Assembly: GCA_035353815.1 (NCBI GenBank)
Contig: DAOQAG010000009.1
Location: 44,005 to 108,004, forward strand
Length of the DNA stretch: 64,000 bases
Direction of reading: 5' to 3'
Source: JAKPUX01 sp035353815
Lineage (GTDB): Bacteria; Zhuqueibacterota; Zhuqueibacteria; Residuimicrobiales; Residuimicrobiaceae
Shown: positions 8,538 through 17,263 of the stretch, in pieces
Layout of the letters: the number at the start of each line of letters is the position of its first letter
Numbering within the stretch: the stretch's first letter is position 1
The notes under the pieces: generated by a model
What the model saw: the letters and a program-made list of their open reading frames with translations, nothing else
The model's database searches: none
Told to the model about the DNA's origin: nothing
Made by a program: the position numbers and the translations under genes

Positions 8538-10742
8538 CTAGTTCTGCGCGTTCAATAGCGGCAGCGGGCCCATTTCCAGCTCCAGGAGCCCGCCCTGCAT
8601 CAGCGCGGCATGGGAGAACCAGAGTTTTCCGAGCTTCACGCCGTTGAGTTTGGCGCTCTGGATGTACTTGTTTTCCTGTGAATTATGATGCGCCACGATA
8701 CGGAATTCGCAGCCGTTATCCAGCTGGATGGTCACGCGGGAAAACTGCGGACTGGTGATGGTGTAAGCCGGAACTCCGGGGGTGACCGGATAAAAGCCCA
8801 TGGCGCTCAGAACCACAAAAGCCGACATGCCGCCGCCATCCTCATCACCGGGAATGCCAAAGACCGTGTCGTTGTACCAGGTATCGAGAAGAAAGCGGGT
8901 CCATTTCTGGGTCTTCCAGGGCGAACCGGTATAGTTAAATAGGTAGGGAATATGAAAACTGGGTTCATTGCCCATGGAGAACTGCCCGACCAGTCCGGTG
9001 GCATCGGGGAATTTCGCCCAGAAACGGTACTTGCTGCGGCCGAGGCCCTCGCGGAAGAGCTGGTCGAGGTGGGCCTCGAATGGCTTTGTGCCGCCGTGCA
9101 GGGCGATCAGATCGTCGATATCGTGCTGGACCTGCCAGATATAGGTCCAGCCGTTGTTTTCATCGTAATAATCGCGGCTGCCGTCGCTGCCGTCAAATTT
9201 CGGATCGATGTCGATCCAGCGGCCTTCGGCATCCCTGGGCATGAACATCATCTTTTCCGGCTGCCAGAGGTTGCGGTAATAGTGTGCGCGCAGCTTGTAC
9301 GCCGCGGCCACCTCGGTGCGGCCGAGCTCCGCCGCCAGCTCGGAGACCGCCCAGTCATCGTAGCTGTGGCCGAGGGTGAGGGCCACGGCCTGGCGCCGCT
9401 CAAAGGCATCGACCAGCGCGCAGCTCTCCGTCTCCCCGGGATGCAGGGCCGGATAATACCCGTGGGCGAGATAGAAATCGTCCAGTTCGCAGCGCGGGCC
9501 GTTGCGCCAGGGCACCATCGTCGCCTCTTCACTATTCTTGATCATGCCCGCCAGCGCGGTATCGGCGGAGAAGGAGCGGATGCCCTTGCGGTAGGCATCG
9601 AGAAAAACAATGGATGAATGGAAGCCGTTCATGCAAGGACGGTCGCCATAAATGACCGGAAAGGTGGGCACCCAGCCGCTCTGCTGATACATGCGGACAT
9701 AGGAGGCGAGCATATCGCCCTCCATGGCGGGATGGAGGATCATCCGCAGCGGATGATGGGCGAGATAGGTATCCCACGCCCAGTCATCGACGTAAAAGGG
9801 ACGCGCATCGGCATGGATGCGGTGGTCATAGCCGCTGTAATAGTGCCCCGATTCGCTGATGTTGACCATGCGTTCATGGCAGCGATAGAGAGCGGTGTAA
9901 AAGCTGCGTTTCCAGGCCTCGGTGCCGCCGCTGACGCGGATGCGGTTGATCACCGCGGACCAGGCCGCCTTGCCGCGCGCGGCCAGCGCGGCAAAGGAGA
10001 CCCCCTCGACCTCCTGCGCGAAATTGGCGCGCGCCTGCTCGGGGCTGATGAAGGAGATCGCATAACGAAATTCGAGCACCGCAGGGGCTTGCGGGCCGAA
10101 GCTGAGGCGCAGCCTCTCACCGCTGCCGGCATCGCTGGCGGGCGCGGTACTGAAACGTCCATAGAGATAGACTGTGACCTCATTAAAGATCTCGCGGCCG
10201 GTGATCGCCCCCTCCTGGTACTCCAGATGGGCGTCCGGGTAATAATGGCCGAAAAGCAGCTGCTTGTTGGTGGCCTGCGGAAAGGTGAACCGGAAGATCG
10301 CCGCGTGGGCGGCCACCGCGTACTCCGTCTTGACGCCCATTTCGATCAGGTTGGTCGCGTAGTACCAGGGGCGGTTGATCTCGAGATCGGGGTCCCAGGT
10401 CATCCGCGCCGTCCAGGCGGACTCTTCCGCCGCGCCGACGGCCGGCTTGAGCGTAAATACCCTGGCGACGCGGTGCGAGATGACCGCCAGCGGAAAGCAG
10501 GAGATCTGATCGTCGAGATAGTCCCGCCGGTCCGGATAAAAGCGCAGCATCTGGTTGGGGAGCTGTACCGTCGGCCGCGTCGGTTCGAGCAGCTGGCCGA
10601 CGTTGCCGATGGTCATGTCAATATAGTCCAGTCCATCCTTGCCCGCTGCCGCCGGCGCAGCGGCGGCGAGGGCCAGCAGCAGCGCCAGCGCGGCCGCGGC
10701 TGCACGGCTGAATGCCCCTCTCCCGATGATCTCTTTGCTCAT
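8538..10742 (-). CDS. GH92 alpha-mannosidase family protein (copy 2)
   Basis: A 734-residue secreted GH92 protein with a Sec signal peptide (hydrophobic Ala/Leu-rich residues 12-33). ATG 10742 is chosen over a frame that runs 88 codons upstream, because AAGGGAT precedes it and the signal peptide begins there. The GH92 core is clear: DMTIGNVGQLLEPTRPTVQ near the N-terminus, MGNEPSFHIPYLFNY, and GDEDGGGMSAF at about residue 632. The second position of the catalytic acidic cluster reads GDED instead of GNDD. It diverges from the other copies in the N-terminal domain (FYPDRRDYLDDQISCFPLA replaces the usual MPFGM region), so it may have a different substrate. It lies in the middle of the tandem GH92 block. 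Confidence 0.88.
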   Translation of the reverse strand: MSKEIIGRGAFSRAAAAALALLLALAAAAPAAAGKDGLDYIDMTIGNVGQLLEPTRPTVQLPNQMLRFYPDRRDYLDDQISCFPLAVISHRVARVFTLKPAVGAAEESAWTARMTWDPDLEINRPWYYATNLIEMGVKTEYAVAAHAAIFRFTFPQATNKQLLFGHYYPDAHLEYQEGAITGREIFNEVTVYLYGRFSTAPASDAGSGERLRLSFGPQAPAVLEFRYAISFISPEQARANFAQEVEGVSFAALAARGKAAWSAVINRIRVSGGTEAWKRSFYTALYRCHERMVNISESGHYYSGYDHRIHADARPFYVDDWAWDTYLAHHPLRMILHPAMEGDMLASYVRMYQQSGWVPTFPVIYGDRPCMNGFHSSIVFLDAYRKGIRSFSADTALAGMIKNSEEATMVPWRNGPRCELDDFYLAHGYYPALHPGETESCALVDAFERRQAVALTLGHSYDDWAVSELAAELGRTEVAAAYKLRAHYYRNLWQPEKMMFMPRDAEGRWIDIDPKFDGSDGSRDYYDENNGWTYIWQVQHDIDDLIALHGGTKPFEAHLDQLFREGLGRSKYRFWAKFPDATGLVGQFSMGNEPSFHIPYLFNYTGSPWKTQKWTRFLLDTWYNDTVFGIPGDEDGGGMSAFVVLSAMGFYPVTPGVPAYTITSPQFSRVTIQLDNGCEFRIVAHHNSQENKYIQSAKLNGVKLGKLWFSHAALMQGGLLELEMGPLPLLNAQN

Positions 10743-10833
10743 GGTCTGCACATCCCTTAATTCAAGTGTGATACCGATTTTGCCCGGCAACGGCCAGTCG
10801 CCGTCAATCCCCCTACATGCCTTGAATATCCCT

Positions 10834-12411
10834 CTATTCAAGGGTGATACCGCTACATCGGCCCGACTGCAGGAGCGGCGCCGATGCGCCGCCGCGGATT
10901 TTGAGTCCGGTGAACGCGGCACCGGCGACGTTATGGAGCACCATCGGCCACACCGCACCGGCGGCATCCAGCATGAGCGCGCTGCCCCGGATCTCCCGGC
11001 CGTCATCGCAGAGCAGGGCCGGGCGGAAATCGGGCCCGGCCGCCTTCAGGGTGAGGTTGTTCATGGTCAGCCCGGTGACGTGGCGCGCATAGAGGCCCCA
11101 GGCGGGCAGTTCGCCGAACATGGAAAATTCGGGATATTCGCCCGCCTCCTCCGGTACCGCCTCGAGCCTGGAAAGGGGCAGGCAGGCCAGCCCCTTGTTG
11201 GCGTGCCCCGGCGCGGTGATTTGAATATCCTCGAGCACCAGGTTTTCGATAGCCCGTCCGGGCAGGCCGGCGATGACGGCGGGGAAGGAGTTGTGAAAAA
11301 AGCTCGTCGGGGGACCGGGCAGATCGTAGCCGCGGTCAGGCGCGTCAAAGGGGACCTGAACCTCCATATCGCTGATCCTGACGTTGCGGAGGAAACCGGT
11401 CGAGTCGCCCGAGCGCTGCCCCAGCCGCAGGAAAAAGGCATTGCCGGTATTCCGGGCCCGGATGTGCCGGACGATGATGTTTTCGATCCGGCCGCCATCC
11501 ACCGTCTCGATGGCGATGGCCGAGCGATAGGTGTCGATCACCCGGATGTTTTCCACCGTGATGTTCCTGAACCCCCCCGTCGAGGCGGTACCGAATTTCA
11601 CAGCGCTGGCGCTGCTGCGCACCGTGCAGTCGGCAATATAAATACTGTCGTTACAGGCCCCGGTGCGGTGGGATTTCAGACAAATGCCGTCGTCGGCCGA
11701 GTTGACATCGCACCCGGTGATACGCACATTGCGGCAGTCATCGATGTCGATGCCGTCGTTATTCCAGAAGGCTCTGCTGATGACGCGGAGATGCTCGAGG
11801 CGCAGGTTGCGGCAGAGGGAGTAGGTCTGGACCCAGCAGGAGGAGTTCCGCAGGGTGATGTCGCGCACCAGGACATCGCTGCAGCCGGTAAAATGGATCA
11901 GCTGCGGCCGCATCGATTCGCTCGGGCGTTTGCGTCGCTGGTTATAATTGGGATCGACGCGCGCACCACAGTGATGCAGACTGTCGGCATTGAGGGCCAG
12001 GGCCTGCCCCTGGCCGTCGATGGTGCCCGCGCCGGTGATGGCGATTCCTGCGGCATGGTCGGCGAGGATCAGGGCGTAATGGAGATCGATCTTGCGATAG
12101 AGAAAGGGATCGGTGCTGCCGAGCACAGTCCCGCCGCGTTCGATGTGCAGGGTGACGCCGCTTTTCAGCTGGATGGTGCCGGAGAGAAACCGGCCGCGGG
12201 GGATAACGACCATGCCACCGCCTGCGGCCGCGGCGGAGTCGATAGCCGCCTGCAGTGCTGCCGTGCACAGGGTGAGGCCATCGCCGCGGGCGCCAAAGGC
12301 CTCCACGGGAAATCGCCGGCGCTCCTCCTTCGGGGCGGGAGCGGCGAGGGCCGGGAGGAGCGCGGCCAGAAGGAACAGGACCAGAAGGCACGCACGGCGA
12401 GGTCGGGTCAT
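10834..12411 (-). CDS. GH28-type right-handed beta-helix hydrolase (copy 1)
   Basis: A 525-residue secreted protein with a signal peptide (ACLLVLFLLAALLPALA) and a pectin-hydrolase (GH28) fold. VEAFGARGDG and GTIQLKSGVTLHIERGG are typical of the N-terminal coil. NNDGIDIDD and SADDGICLKS give the catalytic Asp residues, followed by SAVKFGTAS. The usual GHG and RIK motifs of classical polygalacturonases are missing. ATG 12411 follows the stop of the upstream GH92 gene by one base, so the two are translationally coupled. The likely role is cleaving uronic acid or rhamnogalacturonan-type linkages; the altered active-site motifs make the exact bond uncertain. Confidence 0.82.
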   Translation of the reverse strand: MTRPRRACLLVLFLLAALLPALAAPAPKEERRRFPVEAFGARGDGLTLCTAALQAAIDSAAAAGGGMVVIPRGRFLSGTIQLKSGVTLHIERGGTVLGSTDPFLYRKIDLHYALILADHAAGIAITGAGTIDGQGQALALNADSLHHCGARVDPNYNQRRKRPSESMRPQLIHFTGCSDVLVRDITLRNSSCWVQTYSLCRNLRLEHLRVISRAFWNNDGIDIDDCRNVRITGCDVNSADDGICLKSHRTGACNDSIYIADCTVRSSASAVKFGTASTGGFRNITVENIRVIDTYRSAIAIETVDGGRIENIIVRHIRARNTGNAFFLRLGQRSGDSTGFLRNVRISDMEVQVPFDAPDRGYDLPGPPTSFFHNSFPAVIAGLPGRAIENLVLEDIQITAPGHANKGLACLPLSRLEAVPEEAGEYPEFSMFGELPAWGLYARHVTGLTMNNLTLKAAGPDFRPALLCDDGREIRGSALMLDAAGAVWPMVLHNVAGAAFTGLKIRGGASAPLLQSGRCSGITLE

Positions 12412-12412
12412 G

Positions 12413-14713
12413 CTAGCGGCCCTCACGCATGGCCGAGAGCGAATAGGGGGCATCGGCAGGGTCTGTGCCGCGCTGGAAATTGGGCTGTGCACTCATGGTG
12501 AAATCGATGCGGCCGCCCTGAATGATCTCCTCGTGGCGGAGATAATTGCGCGACAGGGATTTGCCGTTGAGCGCGGCGGACTCGATGTAGACATGGTCGG
12601 GACGGTTGTTCCGCGCGGTGATCACCAGTGTTTTTCCATTCTCCAGATGGACGGTCATGCGCTCGAACAGCGGCGATCCCAGGGCGTATTCTCCGGTACC
12701 GGGGCAGACCGGATAAAACCCCATGGCCGAGAGGACATACCAGGCGGAGGTCTGGCCGTTATCCTCATCGCCGCAGAGCCCGTCGGGATCGGGGGTGTAG
12801 AGCAGATTCATCACCTCGCGCACATGCTGCTGCGCCTTCCAGGGGGCGCCGGCCCAGTCGTAGAGATAGATGGCATGCTGGATGGGCTGATTGCCGTGGG
12901 CATATTGTCCCATGCCGGCGATGACCATTTCGGTGATCTCGTGGATCTGCCGGCCGTAATAGGAGCAATCGAAGGTCGGCGGGACCGAAAAAACCGAATC
13001 GAGTTTGGCGACGAACGGCGCCCGTCCGCCCATGAGGTCGATCAGCCCCTGGGGATCGTGAAAGACCGACCAGGTGTAGTGCCAGGCGCAGCCCTCGGTG
13101 AAGGCATCGCCCCACTTGTCGGGGTGAAAGGGGATCTGGAACGAGCCGTTGCGGAGCCGGCCGCGCATGAAACGGGTGGCGGGATCGAAGAGATTGCGAT
13201 AATTCAGGGCGCGCTGGTGGAAGCGTGCGATTTCATCGGCAGGCCGCACCAGGGCGCGGGCGAGCTGCATGATGGTGAAATCGTCGTAGCTGTACTCCAG
13301 CGTCCGGGCGACATTTTCGTTGACGCCGACGTCGTAGGGGATATAGCCGAGTTCATTGTAATAGTTCACGCCGAAGCGGCCGACCGAGCGCAGGGGTCCC
13401 TCCTGCGCAGAATTCTTGAAGATGGCCTTATAAAGAGTCGCGATATCGTAGCCACGGATGCCCTTGAGCCAGACGTCGGCGATGATCGCCGCCGAGTTGG
13501 AGCCGATCATACAATTACGGTGGCCAGGACTGGCCCACTCCGGCAGCCAGCCGCTCTCCTCAAAGGTATGGACCAGGCCCTCCATGACCTGGGCGACCAG
13601 CCCGGGCTGCATGATGGTCAGCAGCGGAAAGGCGGCCCGGAAGGTATCCCAGAAGCCGTTGTCGGTGTAGAGATAACCCGGCAGGACGGCGCCGTTATAG
13701 GGACTGTAATGGACGACCCGCCCGTCCCGGTCGTATTCGAAAAAGCGCCGCGGGAAGAGCATGGTACGGTAAAGAGCGGTGTAAAAGGTACGCTGTTGCG
13801 CCTCGGTTCCACCGCTGACGGCGATCCGCCCCAGTCCCTTGTTCCAGACGGCCCGGGCCTTGGCCAGGGTTTGATCGAAGGAATCGCCGCCCACTTCGCG
13901 GGCGAGATTGAGCTCCGCCTGTTCCGGGCTGATGAAGGAGGAGGCCACGCGCAGATGGACGACCTGGCCGGCGCGGCTCTTGAAGCGCAGCAGGGCACCG
14001 ACATGTTCGCCCTCCAGCTCGAGGCGGTCGGGGAAGAGCTGATCACCCGACCAGGTGGCCGCGGCAAGGGGCTCGACGTCGAAATAGATCACAAAGTACG
14101 AATGGAAATTGGCCGGAACGCCCCCTTCGTTATTGCGGCAGTAGCCGACGATCTTTTTCTCCGCCGGGATGATCTTGACGTACGAGCCCATATGAAAGGC
14201 GTCGATCAGCAGCGCTGCGCTGTCGGATTGGGGATAGCGAATCCTGAACTGGGCGCAGCGCTCGGTCGGGGTGATCTCGGTCCAGAGGTCATAGTCGCCC
14301 AGATAGACCTGGTAATAATAGGGCCGGGCGGTTTCGCGCTTGTGCGTGAACCACGAGGCGCGCTCCTCCTCGCCGAGGCGGAGGCGGCCCGTCTGCGGCA
14401 GGATGGCAAAGGCTCCGTAATCGCCGATCCACGGAGAGGGTTGATGCGTCTGTTTGAAGCCGACGATCCTGGCCGCGTCATAGGTGTATTGCCAGCCATC
14501 GCCCATCCGGCCGGTCTGCGGCGTCCAGAAATTCATGCCCCAGGGCAGGGCGATGGCCGGATAGGTGTTGCCGGTGGAAAGCTGCGGCGAAGAGTCGCTG
14601 CCCACCAGGGGATTGACCAGATCGGCATAGCCGGCATCCTGTGGATCGATCTCCTTGCTGCCGGCCACAGCTGCACCCAGCAGCAAGGCCAGGATGATCA
14701 GATGGTGCTTCAT
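12413..14713 (-). CDS. GH92 alpha-mannosidase (copy 3)
   Basis: A 766-residue secreted GH92 enzyme. MKHHLIILALLLGAAVAG is the signal peptide and AAGGAG lies about 9 nt before ATG 14713, so this start is preferred over the in-frame one 30 nt upstream. The N-terminal sandwich has NPLVGSDSSPQLSTGNTYPA and LPWGMNFWTPQTG, close to well-studied GH92 enzymes. The catalytic domain has GDEDNGQTSAWY at about residue 648 and YPVCPGTGEYALGSP. It is the first GH92 of the block on the transcript and sits 31 nt after the small membrane-protein gene. It is expected to hydrolyse terminal alpha-mannose in a calcium-dependent way; linkage is not readable. Confidence 0.92.
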   Translation of the reverse strand: MKHHLIILALLLGAAVAGSKEIDPQDAGYADLVNPLVGSDSSPQLSTGNTYPAIALPWGMNFWTPQTGRMGDGWQYTYDAARIVGFKQTHQPSPWIGDYGAFAILPQTGRLRLGEEERASWFTHKRETARPYYYQVYLGDYDLWTEITPTERCAQFRIRYPQSDSAALLIDAFHMGSYVKIIPAEKKIVGYCRNNEGGVPANFHSYFVIYFDVEPLAAATWSGDQLFPDRLELEGEHVGALLRFKSRAGQVVHLRVASSFISPEQAELNLAREVGGDSFDQTLAKARAVWNKGLGRIAVSGGTEAQQRTFYTALYRTMLFPRRFFEYDRDGRVVHYSPYNGAVLPGYLYTDNGFWDTFRAAFPLLTIMQPGLVAQVMEGLVHTFEESGWLPEWASPGHRNCMIGSNSAAIIADVWLKGIRGYDIATLYKAIFKNSAQEGPLRSVGRFGVNYYNELGYIPYDVGVNENVARTLEYSYDDFTIMQLARALVRPADEIARFHQRALNYRNLFDPATRFMRGRLRNGSFQIPFHPDKWGDAFTEGCAWHYTWSVFHDPQGLIDLMGGRAPFVAKLDSVFSVPPTFDCSYYGRQIHEITEMVIAGMGQYAHGNQPIQHAIYLYDWAGAPWKAQQHVREVMNLLYTPDPDGLCGDEDNGQTSAWYVLSAMGFYPVCPGTGEYALGSPLFERMTVHLENGKTLVITARNNRPDHVYIESAALNGKSLSRNYLRHEEIIQGGRIDFTMSAQPNFQRGTDPADAPYSLSAMREGR

Positions 14714-14744
14714 GCTCCACTCCTTGGCTACAAGTCCGCACATC

Positions 14745-15002
14745 TCATTTTTTTCGCCATGCCGCCGCGGCGATCCAGCGCAGGCTGTGAAAGAGCAGGC
14801 GCAGCGCCGCCGCGATCAGATAGAGTACCAGCGCCAGGGCCAGAACGAATGGCAGCTGCGTGACCAGCTCGCCCCAACCCGCCTGGTATTTGACGATGGC
14901 ATAGCCGTTGGCCAGCAGGGCGATCCCCAGGGAGATGATGCTGTACCTGATCTCCCGCGTGATCGCCGCGCCGGTGATGGTGATATCCCTGATCTTAAAC
15001 AT
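14745..15002 (-). CDS. Small two-span membrane protein
   Basis: An 85-residue protein with two hydrophobic segments (about residues 20-38 and 48-70) and a basic tail (AAAWRKK). ATG 15002 lies inside the last codons of the upstream oxidoreductase gene (8-nt overlap), so translation is probably coupled. A longer frame to 15077 exists but overlaps the oxidoreductase far more and adds Arg/Pro-rich residues. I do not recognise the family and assign no function. The position between a Tat-exported oxidoreductase and a GH92 gene suggests it may help anchor or serve the exported oxidoreductase, which is only a guess. Confidence 0.6.
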   Translation of the reverse strand: MFKIRDITITGAAITREIRYSIISLGIALLANGYAIVKYQAGWGELVTQLPFVLALALVLYLIAAALRLLFHSLRWIAAAAWRKK

Positions 15003-16257
15003 GATAGCGTTCTTCCAGCTTGAGCCGCGCGCCGGTCCGGGCCGCCTCTTCGGCGAGCAGCGACCATACCGTGGCATAATAGGCCTGCCGGGTCAGCTCC
15101 TCGGGAGCCTGGCCGGCGCGGATATAGCCGACGAAGGCCTCCAGCTGCAACCGGGTCTCGTCCATCCGGTAGTTGCCGGTAATATAGCCGCCTTCAGAGC
15201 GGACGGCGGTCTCGGGCACCCAGCTGGCGCCACCGATGGGGATCGTGGCGAAGAGATCCTCCTCGAGATCATGGACGAGTCGGCGGATCGCCGGCGGCGC
15301 CGGGGGCGTTTCGGCATAGATCTTGTTCACTTCCAGCTCGAGGGTGCCTCGACTGCCGAAGATCTGTTCTTCGACCCCGTAGTGCTTGTTGCTGTTGATG
15401 GAATCGTAGATGAACTGCGCATCGTCGGGATAGGTAAACAGAGCGGCTACATGATCGTAGACCTCGCGTTTTCCCTTCCAGTAGATCAGTCCGCCGTTGG
15501 CGACGACAGAAACGGGCTGCATCCCTTTGATCCAGCTTGCCACCTGCAGTTGATGGGACATCAGCTCGGTAAAGAGGCCGGCGGAATATTCAGTGTAGAG
15601 GCGCCAGTTGATCTTCCGTTCCAGATCCGGCCTGCCGGCTGGCACCGGCCGCCGCCAGTCGCTGTTGCGGTGCCAGTAGCCGCGGATATGGGTAATCTGG
15701 CCGAGTTCGCCGCTGCGGATCTTTTTCATGGCATCCAGGTAGATGGGACTGAAGAGGCGCTGATGTCCCACCTGGAGAATCCGGCCGGTGCGGCGGTGCA
15801 GATCGTACATGGCCTTGCTGTCGTCGAGGGTCCGGGCCATGGATTTCTCGCAAAAGACCTGTTGGCCGGCCTGGAGCGCGTCGAGCGTGACCGGCGCATG
15901 GACATGCAGCGGTGTGGCGACGACAACCCCGTCCAGATCCGTCCGCTCCAGCAGCCGGCGGTAATCGCGATAACCCGCCGCCTTGCCCGCCGTCAGCTCG
16001 AGGGCGCGCTGATAGTTCGGCTCATAATTATCGCAGATCGCGGCAATCTCGACATTAAGCGGGAGGGCGAAGGCCTGAATATTTTGCAGCAGGGCGCTGC
16101 CGCGGTCCCCGACCCCGATGATCCCGAGACGCACGCGCTCCAGAGCGGAGGGCGCGGCGGCCTTGCCGCTGAAAACCTTGAGCCAGGGTGCCGACGCCAG
16201 CATCAGGCCCGAGCCGGCCCCGGTCATGATCCCCTTCATGAATTCTCTTCGCTTCAT
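14995..16257 (-). CDS. Gfo/Idh/MocA-family oxidoreductase with Tat signal (copy 1)
   Basis: A 420-residue NAD(P)-dependent oxidoreductase of the Gfo/Idh/MocA family. The N-terminus (KRREFMKGIMTGAGSG) resembles a twin-arginine signal, so the folded holoenzyme is probably exported. The Rossmann motif LGIIGVGDRGSALL follows at about residues 44-57, and the C-terminal alpha/beta domain runs to the end. The usual catalytic EKP reads EKS (FCEKSMART). These enzymes oxidise sugars or sugar derivatives; exported ones are abundant in glycan-degrading FCB and Planctomycetes genomes. It lies 9 nt downstream of apbE and overlaps the small membrane-protein gene, so it belongs to the same operon. The substrate is unknown. 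Confidence 0.85.
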   Translation of the reverse strand: MKRREFMKGIMTGAGSGLMLASAPWLKVFSGKAAAPSALERVRLGIIGVGDRGSALLQNIQAFALPLNVEIAAICDNYEPNYQRALELTAGKAAGYRDYRRLLERTDLDGVVVATPLHVHAPVTLDALQAGQQVFCEKSMARTLDDSKAMYDLHRRTGRILQVGHQRLFSPIYLDAMKKIRSGELGQITHIRGYWHRNSDWRRPVPAGRPDLERKINWRLYTEYSAGLFTELMSHQLQVASWIKGMQPVSVVANGGLIYWKGKREVYDHVAALFTYPDDAQFIYDSINSNKHYGVEEQIFGSRGTLELEVNKIYAETPPAPPAIRRLVHDLEEDLFATIPIGGASWVPETAVRSEGGYITGNYRMDETRLQLEAFVGYIRAGQAPEELTRQAYYATVWSLLAEEAARTGARLKLEERYHV

Positions 16258-16266
16258 CGTCTCTGG

Positions 16267-17145
16267 TCACACCTCCACGCTTGCAGGTACAGGCGTCACG
16301 GTCGCCCGGGTGCCGCGGTACGAGATTCGCACCACCTCCACCCTCTCCTCCAGCTGGTCCAGAACAGCGCCGATCCTGTTCTCGTCGAGGACCAGAAAGG
16401 CCGTCGAGAGGATTTCAGCTTGCAGCGGCGAATTGCCGATGACACACGCAATCCCGGTTCCGGTGACCGGCGTTCCAGTGCAGGGATCGATGACATGCGC
16501 CCGCTGCTCCAGCCGGCCATCATCCTCCACTCGATAGTTGCTGGAAGACGAGAGCGCCTGGTCGCAAAGGGCAAAGGAGCAGGCCGGGCGCTCCGGATGA
16601 TAGAGATCCCGGATCCCGACCGGCCAGGCCGCGCCGTGCGGATGTGTGCCTTTGACCAGGATCGAGCTTTCGCCGAAACTGATGAAGGCGTGGGCGACGG
16701 GGGCCGCGCCGAGGAGCGGCCGGATCCGCTCGAGGGCATACCCCTTGCCGAATCCGCCCAGATCGAGGCGAATCCCGGCACGGGCAAAGGCGATGCTCCG
16801 TTTTTCCCGGTCGAGAACGATCTCGTGCAGATGCGAGGCGGCCGGGCCTGCGCCACCTTGACCAAGCGTGATATCGAAAGCTCCGCCGGTCAGCTCCGCA
16901 TAGCACAAACAGGTATCCAGAATCGCAAAGAGCTCGTCATCGAGGGCGACGCCGCCCCGATGGGCGCTCCGGTTGATCCGGCTGATGTCGCTGCCGGGCT
17001 GAAAGCGGCTCAAGCGGGACTCGACCCGGTCGACCTCGGCGCGGATCCGGCCGAAGAGCCGCTCGCACAGTTCCGCATCCGCGTGCGGCAGCACCACGTT
17101 GAGGCGGCTGCCCATCGCATGGCAGCTGTTATGATAAACGTGCAT
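16267..17145 (-). CDS. apbE: FAD:protein FMN transferase (ApbE)
   Basis: A 292-residue ApbE-family protein, which moves FMN from FAD onto a Thr/Ser of target flavoproteins. Motifs include AMGSRLNVVLP near the N-terminus, SRFQPGSDISRIN, LGGFGKGYALERI and HVIDPCTGTPV. The metal-site region reads AEILSTAFLVLD, where the usual Asp before the ST pair is Glu. ATG 17145 is chosen because a G-rich Shine-Dalgarno (GGGGGAGGG) lies just before it; a frame 13 codons longer has none. No signal peptide is seen, unlike many ApbE proteins. No FMN-accepting domain (FMN_bind) protein is in the window, so its target is unidentified. Confidence 0.85.
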   Translation of the reverse strand: MHVYHNSCHAMGSRLNVVLPHADAELCERLFGRIRAEVDRVESRLSRFQPGSDISRINRSAHRGGVALDDELFAILDTCLCYAELTGGAFDITLGQGGAGPAASHLHEIVLDREKRSIAFARAGIRLDLGGFGKGYALERIRPLLGAAPVAHAFISFGESSILVKGTHPHGAAWPVGIRDLYHPERPACSFALCDQALSSSSNYRVEDDGRLEQRAHVIDPCTGTPVTGTGIACVIGNSPLQAEILSTAFLVLDENRIGAVLDQLEERVEVVRISYRGTRATVTPVPASVEV

Positions 17146-17263
17146 GCCCTCCCCCCTGCTCGCCGCCGCCTTCCGGCCAAGCATCCGGCCTCAGCCGAGC
17201 CGAGCCGATCCAGAGTGGCAGCAGACCGCCACCGCGGCCTGTTTGCGTCCAGTCCGGCATCGC

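Noticed and set aside
12113..14863. A 916-codon open frame on the plus strand, antisense to GH92 copy 3
   Set aside because: High GC content suppresses stops in the antisense frame. The opposite strand has a full GH92 sequence with a signal peptide and a good ribosome site, and the antisense protein shows no recognisable domain.
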